The notes under the pieces were generated by a model, which was not told the DNA's origin, did no database searches, and worked only from the letters and a program-made list of their open reading frames with translations. Positions 12,346 to 26,086 of a stretch of DNA of 64,000 bases are shown here, one piece after another (within the stretch, counting starts at the first letter, position 1; each line of letters opens with the position of its first letter). The translations under genes and the position numbers were made by a program. This DNA comes from Pagrus major (lineage: Eukaryota; Chordata; Actinopteri; Spariformes; Sparidae), in contig NC_133238.1 in assembly GCF_040436345.1 (NCBI RefSeq), positions 10,976,150 to 11,040,149 on the forward strand, given 5' to 3'.

Positions 12346-15300
12346 TCAATGGTGAGTTTCAACAAAGGTAAGTTACATCACGTACATAGGTACGTTCGTA
12401 ACTGGAGTTACACGAGTCACATAGTTTGGGAATGATGATATACGTGGTTTTGGAAGTCAAAACGGAAAACTCAAAGAAATTGTTTTTGCTCATGACGTCC
12501 ACTGTCTGTCATAAGCAAAAAGAAACACAATGACTGTGTTGGAGGCTATGCAACAGTGTCTAAATCATTATTTGTTACATAAAATTAATTTCATTCTATG
12601 AAAGGACAGCCAGAACAGTCTGCAGTGGCATCCCAAAGGGAGGGGACATTTTCTGCCCCTGCCTGTCTGTGGGCAACACCAAAAGAGGGTTTCACAACAA
12701 TCAGTATTTTATGTTTTATTAGGCTACAAGCAATCAAAACTTGGGTTTAGTCTAATTTTTGGGACCAACAGGACTGGATTCTGGACTGTCCCTAATCTTA
12801 ATCCTTTTTTTTTCCTTATCTTTTTTTTATAGTGTTACATCATGTAAATATCTGGGTGCAACAGCTAGCTGGAAGCATCAGAAGGTCCAGTGGGAAGTTT
12901 GTAGGCATCTCTTGGAGTTATTTTTAATTAACCAGCTAGCAAAAGCTGACAAAATCTGCCAGTGTTCTTGTTTCAGGCAGTGGAATTGACAATTTGGGGC
13001 AAGAGAAACTGCTTTTGTGTGAACTTCAAGACTCATTCTTCAAGAAATTACTGAATTCTGATGATAATTTGCAACCGTTATCATTTTAAACTGTACGTAT
13101 GCAGCACTAGAATAACAAGCCTCGATTCAACCAAGCCACAGTTTAGCATTTAAATGAATGTGTCTCTCAGCACCAAGTTTGAATTATTTCTGCTGCTCTC
13201 TCTGCTTCTATTAAAGCAAGACAAGAGTCAGAGTCAGGCATCTGCAGGCACAGAGCTAATCCTTGACTATTGTTTACCTGCAATATTGATTCACCGGCGT
13301 GTGTTTGCAGAAGGATAAAGTGGTCAAGGTTTCTTTTTGTCATCACTGATTTTACATCTGAAAAACATCACGTCTGTTTGTGATCTCGGAGTCATATATT
13401 ATGTTGTATATTCCTCTGAGAAATCGCTCTCACATACTCAAACACTAAAACGCAGTACCTCGGCATTATTAATAATGGATCAAAGGAGACCATGTAACCC
13501 AGCGGTCATCCATGTCGGCTTTACATTGATCCATGTAAAGCATTTGGTATATGCGGAGCACTGATTCATGACCTTGTGGATTGGATTTTAAAAAGATCGT
13601 CTCACATTCAGCATTGATCCGCGAGTCCACACTGAAAATTGGTCTGAGTGACGTGTGTGAAGTGTTTGATATGTTCTCAATGCATAGAGTTAAATACATA
13701 TAAAGCAGGAAAGCTGCAGGGATGGTTTTGATTCTTGGGTTTTATATAATCGTAACATTAAACTTATTCCTGACAGAAAAAGCCCTTGAAACTCAATTAT
13801 TTTTCTCCCTAATTATTGAAGATAAGACAGCCATATCATCTTTTGTTTGCAATGCAAGCTTAGGAGAAGAAGTGAAACAAAATACCATAACTGCCTCTGC
13901 TGCGGCGAACAAAATGACTTTTTGAATGAAATCAAGGTCAGGCTTTCATTAAAAAAAAACACCAAGACTTTCTCTCTATATCCACTACCAGAGTGTTAGT
14001 CACAATCTGCGTCAAAATCTTGACTTCTATTACATTTTTGGGCTTATTCTCCCATTTAATATCTTAACAGTCTTGCAAAGAACTCCGTAAGGGACTTAAC
14101 ACAACACTGAGTTACGAAGGTAGGCTAACTAGCTTCAACTTCCAAAGTGGAATATAAGCTTTAAGGTTTAACGTTGGAAAAGGAGAGATGTTTCGTTATT
14201 AGTTTTATTTGCTATGTTGGCCTTGTCCACCATGAAGCCAGTCTCTTTAATCTTTTTCACCACAGATAGTAGGCTAAATAAACACCATTAATACAGAAAC
14301 AATTTTATTTATATAGTTTTATGACAATGTTCAGTCTGTTCCTGCCCCCGATCCATATGAAAAACCAGGCAAAGCCAAGCTGTTGTCTTCATAAATAAAA
14401 GATGAAAGCTACTTTAGACAACCAAGTAAAAACAATATGAAAAAAACTCCCATACACAGTATGCACACACACACATACACACTCAGACTCACACACACAC
14501 AGAAATCAATACAGCTACTTCCTCCAACAGATCTCCCGTGTCAGATGACGGCAGTTTGGCCACATCCTGCCTGCACTCTTTTTTATCTTGTGCTGAAGCA
14601 TGTGATCAATATTTAATTCAATGTTCACTGGAGGAAAGAAAATAATTGCGTCATCGCATAATAGTTCAGAAACGCATTTGCTGTTGCAGATAACAATGGT
14701 ACTGGCATTAGGCATTAATTGCAGGTCTACAGCAAAAGTGTGTGTCCTCCGGCAGTGATGCAAGACAATTTAAGACTAGGGTGAATGTTTGAGCTGATAA
14801 AAGCAAGTAACCCCTCAAAAAATGTAAGATATATAAAGGTTATGAAAGAAAACGTCATAGAACTTTACTGGTGTGGAAGTAAACATGCAAGGCAGCTTTA
14901 TTTTGAAGGAGTAGCTCCACTTTTGGGAATTTTTGCCAACTGTTATATTGTCAATTTACAATTACAACAAATAAAGTTTTTTTTAATTGAATTGAATTGT
15001 CACTTTAACAACCATTAAATCCCTTCACCGCTTTAGAAAAACATTAAAACATATTACCTTTGTGTTTAGTGGAAAAGCAGCAAATGTTGGCATGCTAACA
15101 CGCAAAACCAAGACCGTGTGAGCACTGTCACTGAGAGCTTGTCAGGATTCTGATATTAGTAATTAGCTCAAAGCCTGTGTTGCCAGATTGGATGGTTTTT
15201 TTTGGTCTTTTTTACCCAGTTCGGGTTGCATTTGGGCTGGTTTAGCATGACGTGAACGGGTTTTTAAATACGATAAAATTACAGTATTATAAAAATACAT

Positions 15301-18300
15301 TCATCCATTGTATTCATTTGCTTTGCAGTCAGCACAACTTTGAAATGACATAATTATTCCTCCTGCTGAAAGGAGATAAGAGTTACCATCATCACCACCC
15401 GCATGCAGCCCACCCTTCCAACACACAAGCTGTATTTTCATTGTGATGAACCACAATACTGTTGCTATTGTTTATTCATTAATTTGTATTGTTTATTACA
15501 GCAAATATTTTGGTTGTTTTCAATCCATGTGTGCAGATTCAGATCAATTATAGGGCTGACAAATCGAACTGATCTGGATTATTTAGCTGTGTGACGACTG
15601 TTAACATGGGACAGCTGACCTTGAACACATGCAGTTCAGTGTCCGTCCTTTTTCACATTACTCACCAGAACAATCTCCTACCAACTGTATTTATACCCTT
15701 AACACCCTTGTTGCAGAATGTGGTCATTTCCACTCTGACCTTATCTGTAATGGGACTTTAGAGCAGAGTGAAGGATCTCATCTCCTCTCAGATCCTTAAC
15801 TGCTTGGAGGTTTCTCAGGAAGTGTCGTCACATCAGCTGAACCTCTGTGCAGCACTCCTGTCCTCAAATGAAGGCTTCCCAACCAATTGTAGGTGAAGAT
15901 ACCAATGGCTAGCGAGCAGCTAAGAGGCCAACACATATACTGTAAATGAGTAGAGGCTAAGGAAAGACCGAACATATCAACCATTCAACATTTTCCAGGT
16001 AAGAACGCTGAAATTACTGTAACGCTTCACAAAATAATACCTCACCGCCCAACACTGGTGGCAATATACAACAGAAACACAGATATCTGCTACTGAAAGA
16101 GGCTGCTCGAAAACTGTCAACACCTGTCAGGAATTCATTGACAGAATAGTACCAAGAATTAATAATAACTAATAAAAGTTTAAAGAAAACAAATGTCCTT
16201 CATATACTGGCACATTTAGGTTTCGAGGCTTTCTTGAAAAAGAAACATGAGATGCTTCGCTTTTAGTTTCCGAGGGGTGCACTTGAAACTGTCACACAAA
16301 AACTTTATTCAGCTGAAGTGGGACTGATGCGATGTGTGCCGGAGTGACATAAAAAAGATCTGGCGCGCTTGTCACTCCTCCATCCCCCTACCTGTTTTTT
16401 TTTTATTCGACACTTTATTGTCCCCGCGCTCTCTCCGCGTAAACCCACGTGGGAGTGAGGCGCTCAACATCAAGAGACTGCAGCATCTCTCCATAGATTA
16501 GTCACTTTAATAGTGCCTCAGAAAAATGACTAATTAAAAAACGCTGCAGGTGCGCCCGGGCTCTTCCCCTCGCCTCTGATGAAACCACAATTAGTCTTCG
16601 GTTGCAGAGAACGAACTGAAAAGCATTTAATTGCTTTTAGTGATCCCACTGTACGACCATGGAAGATCAATTAACGCCAAACTTCTGCACTGCTGCAACT
16701 GACGTTTGGAAATAATATCTGTTAATACCTTTGCAGACATACGTGCGATTCAGTCTTTGTTCCTACACAATGCTGAATTACTGCCACGAAGGATTTTAAG
16801 GTTGTCGGGTTCAGTGCAAGGCTAATGTGAACACTTCATTGAGAACTTTTGGGGATGTTTTTAAGCGTTAATACGACAGCCAACGCATTGCATAACACCT
16901 CCCCCCCACCTACTGCTGCTGCTGCTGTGTTGGTAAGAAGGTTTCTTGTCAGCCGGGCTGCTTTGATCTCGCTCCAGGTTTGACATGTTAGTTATTATCT
17001 CCTGTGTGTTTTCCACAAGCTTCCTACACACTGTTAAGATGAGGGAGGGGGCTCTCTCTCTTTCTCGCTTTCTCTATGTGGATGTGAGAGCCAGAGGATG
17101 GCGGTGGGAGTCTATCCAGAGGCTTAGAGAGCCAAGTCGCAGTCAGACGCTCCTTTCAAGTCGCTCTCGATAGAGCGGCGACGGGCACAACTTGCTGACA
17201 TGTTGGGAAAGTGTGCATTAGCATGAGTTGAATAAGCATCGGGGCAGGGGGGGGATACAGTTTGAGGGAACAGAACAGGAGTGTCACATTTTCTTATTGT
17301 CAACTTGTCCCATCCAAAGACCATAACCGACAATGTGATCACTGGGAATCAAGTCCCAAACGGACGTTCCTGCAGCTGACAATTTACGTCCAGTGTCAAC
17401 AAGTCAGCGCCGTGTGGAAAGCAAGTGTGTGGGAGTCAGGGTGGTGTTTATTAGAGTGTCCGTAACAAGTCAGATGTCCATGCAGGAGACCTGAGAGTGC
17501 ACCCAGTTAACATTCGCCTTTTTACTTACCACAATCTTTCCCTAACTTTAATAACAAAGTGAAGCTAGCTGCTAACCCTAACCCTGACTCTTGGACTGGG
17601 ACTTGGACTCTTACTGTCACTCAAACAGGAGGAAATAGTGCGTTTCTTGGGGACTATTTTCAGACGTGGATTAATACACATTAGCTGTTCCATTGAGTAT
17701 TTAACAGCAGAGCAGTGTTTGTGGCACGGAGTCAAAATAAACTACAGTGATGGTGTTCATGGTAATGAAGGAACACGTCACCCAGTGCAAAACTGTGACT
17801 CACTGATGTGTTTTTGGACATCAGTGGAGCTCTACGGCTCAGACGAAGATACGTCAGGCTTTGGATAATGTTGACTGCTTTAAGGCCAACAAATGAAACT
17901 AGAATTTATCATTTTCCTACTAGAATTTTATTCTTGGCAGTGTGCAGTGTCCACATCCAGTGAAAATCTCCAGATCTGGTGATTTTTAGGTCTGTTTTTT
18001 TTCCGATAAACTCATTGATCATGAAAATGAGAAAAGTGTCATATTCCTGAAGCTAAATAAATCATTTTTAAGATCCATTGGATTTTCTGAAAATGAATTG
18101 TCAACAAAACTGACAACAGGGCTATTTGTTTTGTTTGTTGATGACAATGCGAAATTAAAAAAGTAAAGAAAACAAGTAATTTAATGTGAGATTTACTGGA
18201 GATGGACAGACTTATGACGTCAATGTTCATGACCTCAACATTTCTAAAATGACTGATTCTGTCCTGCTCATGCCTTTTTACTGAATATATAATTATATAT

Positions 18301-21300
18301 TACTGCTTTGTAAGATAAAATGGAAATGTAAGGACAAAAGACAAGTTTCTGAGAAGTGAGGCTTGTTAAGATCCTTGATCCTTGTTCACATTACAGTGAA
18401 AAGACAAGTTTAAGGTTTGACTTTGGCAAATTACGGCAGCTGTCAGGCACATGGGACAGATTTAATAGAAAAAACGAGATTCATTCCATTCATCTGATGC
18501 TTTATTAGGTGGTGAGAAGCCTAAACCCCAGACCACTGCACAGACACGATAACAAGACTGTCACAGTGACCTGCTCTACTTCTTACAGAGCAGCACAGAT
18601 CCTCCATGAACTTAAAGAGGGTTAAAATTAGCCTTTAAATCATGTATCCTGTTTCCAGCTTTGACTCTAAACCCAAATCCAGACCCCCAAATAACCCAAA
18701 TATGCCATCACTTCCATGGTTTCTCTTTCCTTGTGAGGGCATTTGTTCCACACACACACACATCCTGTTGCCCGACTGACAGCTGGATGCCAGTGGCTCA
18801 CAGTGCAGGATCCTGTTGACAACGTCACCACGCTGCAGACACACAATACAGATCAGGCACACTGTATACTTTTAATGTGTACTTTTACAAAATGAAGCTA
18901 AAATAAGATTCAAGTAAAAGTTTTCCCAGCTTTTATAAAGTGGATACAGTGCAGTGTGAAGTATATCGTGCGTAGCGACTGTCTAGAAATTGTCATAATG
19001 TGTATTTTGTGAAATCATCCGACGCAGCCGGAGCAGCTTGACTAATTTAAACCCGAAATCCTAAAAAACAACTGACTCACTAACTCCGGCACGGAGCAGA
19101 AATATGACAGCGAGTTGTTGTGACTTCACTTGTACGAGTCTGAGACAATTTTTCCACGCTGGTGGAGACCCAGATATGTCATATCTGGGATGTGTTTTAT
19201 AGAAGACTTATCTTTTCAAATTCTGAAGCTGCAGACTTTTACTCCAGTGGCTGAGCATTTCTTCTCCGCTATAGATTTGCTTGTCAGATTGTGTAAACAT
19301 GACGTGCTGCGCTCCTCGCACTCACACGCACATGTGGGTGCTCACACACACACACACACGCACATACACTTTGCCCTTTGGTTATTGTGGACAATGTCAT
19401 TGGAAGGACCTGAAATGTCACCGTCTGTGTTGTCATGTGAGAGGAGAAACTGGTTTTGATTATGCTGCATTTAGTCGAGTACGTTTTATTATGTTCTGTT
19501 CAATATTGAGTATCTGCTGTTACAATGCCTAGACCTCATCTGACCTCATCTGTCATTTTTAGTGCAGGCTACAGTAAAACAGGATTTTTTTTGTGTGTCC
19601 TTAAATACAAATGTAAGCCCCTTGTGTTCAGATTCAGGTAAGGACAGTGGTGGACTCCGGATGTTTGAGGGGCAGGGGCGAAACAAATAAAAAGGGCACC
19701 AGCTGTATGCGGTTGGGCACCAGAAAGGGAACTGGAAGGGCACCCTAGAGGGCACTTTACCATGTTTTATCTATCATAGGGGAAACCAAGAGCAAGAGGG
19801 CACTTCTGCTGCATTTTTTTCAACATGGAACCAGTGGGGCGATTGCATTTCTTTACAGATAGTTAAAATGGACACAGATGGATATATTTACAGATAGATA
19901 AATGTCAACGCTAACATCAAAGAGAAGGTTTTTTCTATGCACATGGAGCATTAATGAGACACAAACAGGACCAATAATGTTTGGTGACGACGTTGCGCAT
20001 GCCCTCTATATTTTACACAGAGAGCATGCTGCTAAAGTTACCTAAATAAGCCTCAAGCCTCTCTTTTTGCTCCACCATGACCAAAATACTAAAGTTCAGG
20101 ATCTGTTTTTCACCAGCAGCAGACTTTTTAGTGTTACTACAAACCTACAAACTACCAAAGAGACAGACACAAAAGGACTGAGAGCGATGTGTGTGCCCAG
20201 GGACCCATTGTCTCATAATCCATCCATTAGCACCAGATGTACAGTAAATGTGGTGTTTAGTTATTGATGCATGCAGCTTGCAGCCTGAGGAGAGATTGCT
20301 AAATCTCCCAGTCTCTCTCGAGGGAGTTTTTTCTCTGTGATGACGCAGTGTAATATGTTTTGGAATTGATTTCGATCTTATTTGATTATTCCAAGCCGTG
20401 CAGACAAAAAGCATGATGGCAATTCCTGTTAGAGAGACCATTACTTTTGTAAATAATTAGAATCAAATGGTATCTTTTGGCCTGCAGCCATCAGACGCAT
20501 GTTTTGGCGCTTAATCAAAAGACCTCTTTTTTTTACCTTTTCTGAGCACTTTGAAAAGAAAAGTTGAACACAAGTCGAGCGCCGACATCAGTGGAAAAGT
20601 GAAGCAGAATTGATGGGATTATTTGCTCACATGGTGTCAGAGACTGGTGGTGAGAAGACAGACAGGCACACGCATCACTAAAGGACAAAATTAGAGCTCT
20701 TTTGTCATTTGTCAGTATTGTCATCCATAATAAGCAAATGTGTCTGCAATCAGTTTAAAGTGGAGCTGCAGCCTTTTTATGATAAAAGGAACCAGACTGA
20801 CGCTTCAGGCTCTTTTGTTTTGGAGGTTTTGTAGTTTAGGGCGGTAAAATGGCGAGTTTTTCAGATGGTGGTTCAACAAAAGGAAGCCGCCTGTCTCTCC
20901 AGAGTCGTCACAGCGGCTTGTTTTCTGGAAGACAAACGAATCGGGATAAAGTCAGAGAGAGCGTTCGACCTCTTCTGTGTTTATGAGGGATACATACCTT
21001 TATGGGTCCTCGGAGGGACACACGGAAGATGTTAGTCAGTGTATTGCAGCCAGCAGATTGACTGAGTCACATTCAGAGTGAACAGGTGCTGTGTGGGAGT
21101 TAAGCATCTTACAGATTTATATGTTTTCACCTCCAGTGTTTTGGCATCTGGAGTTCTATATAGGGATAAGATATACCTGCATGCATGTAAAATAACCCTA
21201 TTAAGGATTTTGAAAAGGAAAAGAAGATGCAGGAATGTACAAATCAGTAGCCACCTACTCATTCAAGACCTTTTTAAACTGCTATCTCATAAAATATTAT

Positions 21301-21724
21301 GACATTTAAGCTTTTTAATCACAGATTATTTTTTGCTGCTGTGTAAGGCCGAGCGCTCATCCCCTCCGCAGAGGCAGCAGGCTGCTGTCTCCAGGCTCCT
21401 GAACGTCCTGCTGAGCAACAGACCCGCCCATGAAAATGCGACTGGTCTTTTGATAACAAACTCATTATCCGCCCAGGTGGGTTCTACAGGAAGGATGAGC
21501 TGAGAGAGGAGACCCAGACATACAATAAAAGACAAAGTGCAGGGAGGATGAATGAGACTGCAGCTCAGTGTGGTCTGCAGATTACAGATCAGCAAATAAC
21601 ACTAGAGGCTCCTGGAAACCACTGGGGTGTTGTAGAAACTGGTGTGACCCAGCATATTCTCTACTAGCCAGTTGTCACCAAAGAGACGCCGACACTGGTG
21701 GATTGTTTAAGGGCGTTAAAACAA

Positions 21725-21850
21725 CCTACGTTGAGTTTTCAGCAACTTCTAGTAGTGGGAGCAAAGGAGGAAGTCAGGTGACATAGTATAAAGATCCATG
21801 TAGGGCGTTCAGGTGGATGGTTTGGTCAAATAATACGTTCATGAATTGAA
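21725..21850 (-). repeat. Dispersed element with GCAAAGGAGGAAGTCAGGTG word, copy 2
   Basis: It reads CTTCTAGTAGTGGGAGCAAA, then GGAGGAAGTCAGGTGACATA and GTATAAAGATCC. It continues further than the copy at 12.2 kb and matches the reverse complement of the right flank of the minisatellite, including the GTATAAAGA stretch. Confidence 0.6.
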
Positions 21851-24800
21851 TTACAGCATTAAATTAAATGAAATAAATAATAATAGTAATAATAAATGAA
21901 TTATCATATAGCATTTTCAAGTGCCTTGTCACAGTGCCTCTCTCCGCTCCGCTAACAGATAGCAACGGTAGCTAATGCTAGTTTAGAAATGGACTCTGCT
22001 AATGTAAGCTAGCGACCAGCTCTCGGCATGACACAGAAGTTCCACAGAGCCCCTTTAAGTTTGTATTAAACGAGGAACACAACCTTGTTCGGAAGCAAAA
22101 CTGCTCTCACGTAGACGTTGGTAGCAAGTTAGCCTCGCTTGCTAATGTTAGCAGTGATTCCAACTTATTTTGCATAAGTCAAAAGGGATACAGGGTATTG
22201 ATTTCTTACCAAAATTGAACTTTAATTATAGTTTAAAATGAGTTCTGAAGTGTTTTTGAATAAACTTGCAGTTTTTTAAAGCAATTCTCTGCTGTGCAAC
22301 TTTTAAAAGACATATAATCTCCCGGTTTTTGCTGCACATCTGGTTTGGCTCCACTTAATCTATTCTGATCACCGGGGAGTTCAGCATTGTCAAGCAAATT
22401 AGACCTGGGAATCAGACTTCCCGAATTTCTTTCTCAAACAAGTAACGTGTGAAATTGCAAAATCTGAAAATTCCCAGTTGCTCACTTTGTGGTTGTCATG
22501 ATATATACTGAGGGAGCAGCCAGAAGCTGAAGTGGTATGAAGCCTGACAAGTAAATATGCGTTGATTGAAATGTGCCTTTTGATTTATGCTGCAGGTTGT
22601 TCAGCACAAGCTGCTTTCTCCTTCTAATAAACTTAAAAATCCAGGTACGAACTCTCAAATATTTAATCAGGTTTTTTTTAAAAAAAGATTGTTCCTGCTT
22701 CTGTCTACTCTCCTGATTCACCTGCTTCTAAAACTCTTACTCAGTGTTTGCTTTCACATTGTGCAAATGGAAAAGTTTTAAATTGAATATACTCTGACGA
22801 TGTTTGCCTGGGAGTTTCATGACTCACAGTACATCGTTTCTTGCCTTGATACCACACGGCTTTGCTTGATTTCCAAATAATATCTCAAAAGCAATAAAAA
22901 AGCCCTTTCACTTTCACATTCTTTGAGATTGCCCCTGCAAAATTTTAACACTGAAGCTTTCTTAACTTTCAAAAGCACAAAACTTTTTCAAGAGTTGTGC
23001 GTGTTGGTCCAAGTTCTACTTGCAGCCACAAAAGCTTCCAAAAACTTAATCTCCTCAGTGTGCCTAGATGAATACCGACACCCCCTCTCCAAATGCTGGC
23101 AGCAATTTATGTTTGTTAATAACTTCTGAGACATGGTGTGAGATATAATTTCCACTCAGTATTGAATAAAAATTCAAGGCACATCACTGCACAGGTAGTT
23201 TATCTAATGCCTTAATTCCCAAGTGAATTTGATAAGAAACCATCTGCTGCTACTTTGGCAAAAAACTGATCACAGAGCTTAAGACAAAAATTAAGTTTCA
23301 GCGCTGTGGATGTTACGGCACGTAAAAAAGAAAAAAGTACATGTACACAGACGTTTGTAATTCTGTTCCCTTCTGGTATTGTTCACATATCGAGCGTGCA
23401 GGATTTTAACATTTAATGCAGATACAATGTAACTTGATAGACTGAACTCTCAATATGTCCCAGATCATTACAAACTAAGTCAGTTCATTTTATGCCTTTT
23501 ATCTCCCAGCGTCTGATTCTCGGTGTGTGTCTGACAGCACAGCCGCAGACTGATCTCTCCGCAGTTAGATCAGTTCACATTTGAATTAATTTAATCTTCT
23601 GATAAACGCAGACCCCAACTGTGATGATGATAAAGATAAGTGCTGAAATTTAATCACCATCACGCACCGCAGTCTCGACACATAAACAAGAGGCTTATCT
23701 TATCAGGCAACATCGCGGAGATCTGTGTCTAATGGGAGAGAATATTTATGGTCACAGATGTTTGATTTTGTAGTTGTTTAAATCAAATTAGCATGTGTAG
23801 ACACAGAAATAAGGCAAGACACAGGGACACCTGACAAATAACGCAGTTACACCTCTCTCCTTGAACAAGACTTGTGTTTGTGGTTACGAAGAGGATCCTG
23901 TTATTTATCAAAAAGGTCAGTCTCGTAGGAATTGTTGCCATAATGTTGTCAGACACTTGCAGGACAACAACCTAGAGAGGTATGAACCATTTACACCCAA
24001 AAACATGTACATGTAGTGTAGTTGTAGTTTTAAAATATCAGAATTCCCCTTTAATCGCCTTATGAAGTATATATGGCTAACATATTAGCAAACAGTCCAA
24101 TATGAACACTGAATCCTAACTACACTCCCTGCACCACTTCCGCAGCCTGCCAGCATTTTGGCCATCAGAAAAATGACCAGCCATCATCTCGTGACCCATA
24201 AAAACAGGGACTGCGTGGCTGCAGAGGCACCAGATGTGGGCAGGTGTTGCCAGGGCCGCTTTACTTCCCCCCTGAGCAGGTGGTTAAAGGCAGAACAGTG
24301 ACAGGCCGCTGTAGGGAACAATGCTGCTGATGCGAGTGGACAGAGTGTCACTGCGGAGCACGGTGGTCTCCACAGCCTGCTGTCACATCCTGTGACACTC
24401 AGTGGACGCTGGAAAGCAGAGATGTCTTTGAAATCTTGGAAATATACAATAATGTTGCTGCTCCATCATTGTAGATTGATTTGCTTGAATTTTATTATGT
24501 CTTAGATTTGAAGAGAAAGACTCAGACTCAGGGTCTAAATGTCCTTTTGTTTATTTTAGTAGTAATATTTCCACCTCTCTTCACATGACATTGCCGTGCT
24601 TTTATCTTGCTGTCAAAGAATATTGTACTACTTATGTCTAATTATCTAATTTTATCCAGTTCCAGTTGAAAAAGTATAGATTCTGGTTCTTACGATAGCT
24701 GCTTCTTTACACTGTTGTGGCTTGTAATCAATAAGACGGCGTGTTTACACTCTGTGAATGTCAACAAATTGGTAATGAATAATCAGCTTTCACACAATAT

Positions 24801-26086
24801 TGATGCGAGTGCACTTTTACATATGTGTACGGACTCCTTTCGATACGCACGAGCTGCAGCAGTTGTCACTCACATAGAATTAATATTAAGCTTTCAAATT
24901 ACAAGATCTCTATCCTTCAGTTTCTGAGTCAGTGGATAAGAAAATGGCAAAGTCGTGTTCTGCATTGATTGCTTTCTGTTTTACGACTGATTTAATGAAA
25001 TATGAGTTGTGTTTTCCTTTCTCTCGGCCCTCTTTGTTTTCCATCTCTTTGAGGGGAAGTGTTGCGGGGAGCCACAGATTAAATGAACTGTGGCACATTC
25101 CCCCAGGAAGCTGAAAATGATATCTCACTGAGCCACTGTTCTGCAGACTCTGTGAAATGTTGATAAGGCCGCTTATTGCCTTTAAATGAATTTGTTTCAT
25201 CAGTTCGGAGTGAATTTTGTGCATGTTCTGCCTTATTGCACCACAAGAATCCAATGTAATCTTTTATATACGAAATCTTGAGTGATAGCGGTTGGTAAAT
25301 TATTCCAAATTGCATATATTTTCCGCCTTTTCAAGACGAAACATTACGTTAATGTAAATCTTTGCGACCAGTCGTACAAGAAACGGCTGCAATCGGGGAT
25401 GACTTCATCATCTTGTACAGGAGGAGTGACACAGAGGCCTCAGGGTGTCAGTGCAGCACTGCTGAACAGAAAGCTACTGTATCAAAGCTCCTTATTCAAA
25501 GTCACAACAGTTTAGTTACACTCTGAAACACAAGCAGCTGACATATTAAATATGGAGCAATCCGCTGTATTTCATTAGACAGGGTACAGCAATGACTGTC
25601 ACTGCTCATATCATTGCTCGTCAGCGGTTAGGTGTGTCTTTAAGACGCTGCACTCTGATCGCTGTCACCGCTCATCAAGGCATTATAGTTTAATGCTGGT
25701 GCAGCTTGGAGCTATTTGCTGTGCAATAATGTGAAGAGGATGAGGTAGTAATGAAGTGAATCTAATGGCATAAATGGGGTCTGACTGAGAAAACTCATTT
25801 AGTGCGTTAGTGCAAGCGAAGCTGTGATGATCCGAGTTTTCTGAAAAGTAAAGCATATTACTTGTAGCTGCGCTTGAACAAAAAACAGTATATGAAATTA
25901 TATTTTGCTGGAATGGGCACTGTACTTTACTGTCTGTTCAGTGTTCAAATTTGGAAAATGCGATCGGTACAGCAAATCCATAACAACTAAATAGTTCATT
26001 GCCAAAGACAAAGAATCATGGTCGACGACCATCGCAGCATACAGGCAACAGACGTATCAGGGCTTCATCTTACGGCCGCAGTTTGG

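Larger units (their letters stand above)
10829..26086. other. Gene-free stretch, mostly unique AT-rich DNA
   Basis: No exon chain or RNA gene was recognised. Dispersed-repeat pieces are seen at 12.2 and 21.7 kb, a fragment with AGCAAATGTTGGCATGCTAA at 15.07 kb, and a GGGCACC-rich fragment at 19.63-19.76 kb. CA-rich stretches occur at 14.47 and 19.34 kb. A GC-richer block at 16.35-17.2 kb has several CpGs but no exon that can be supported. Several unique blocks rich in homeodomain-like TAAT words (notably 23.56-23.80 and 25.02-25.33 kb) are discussed as possible conserved non-coding elements. Confidence 0.55.

Noticed and set aside
17963..17986. A 24-bp near-palindrome around AGATCT
   Set aside because: Too short and isolated to distinguish from chance; no repeat or target duplication around it.
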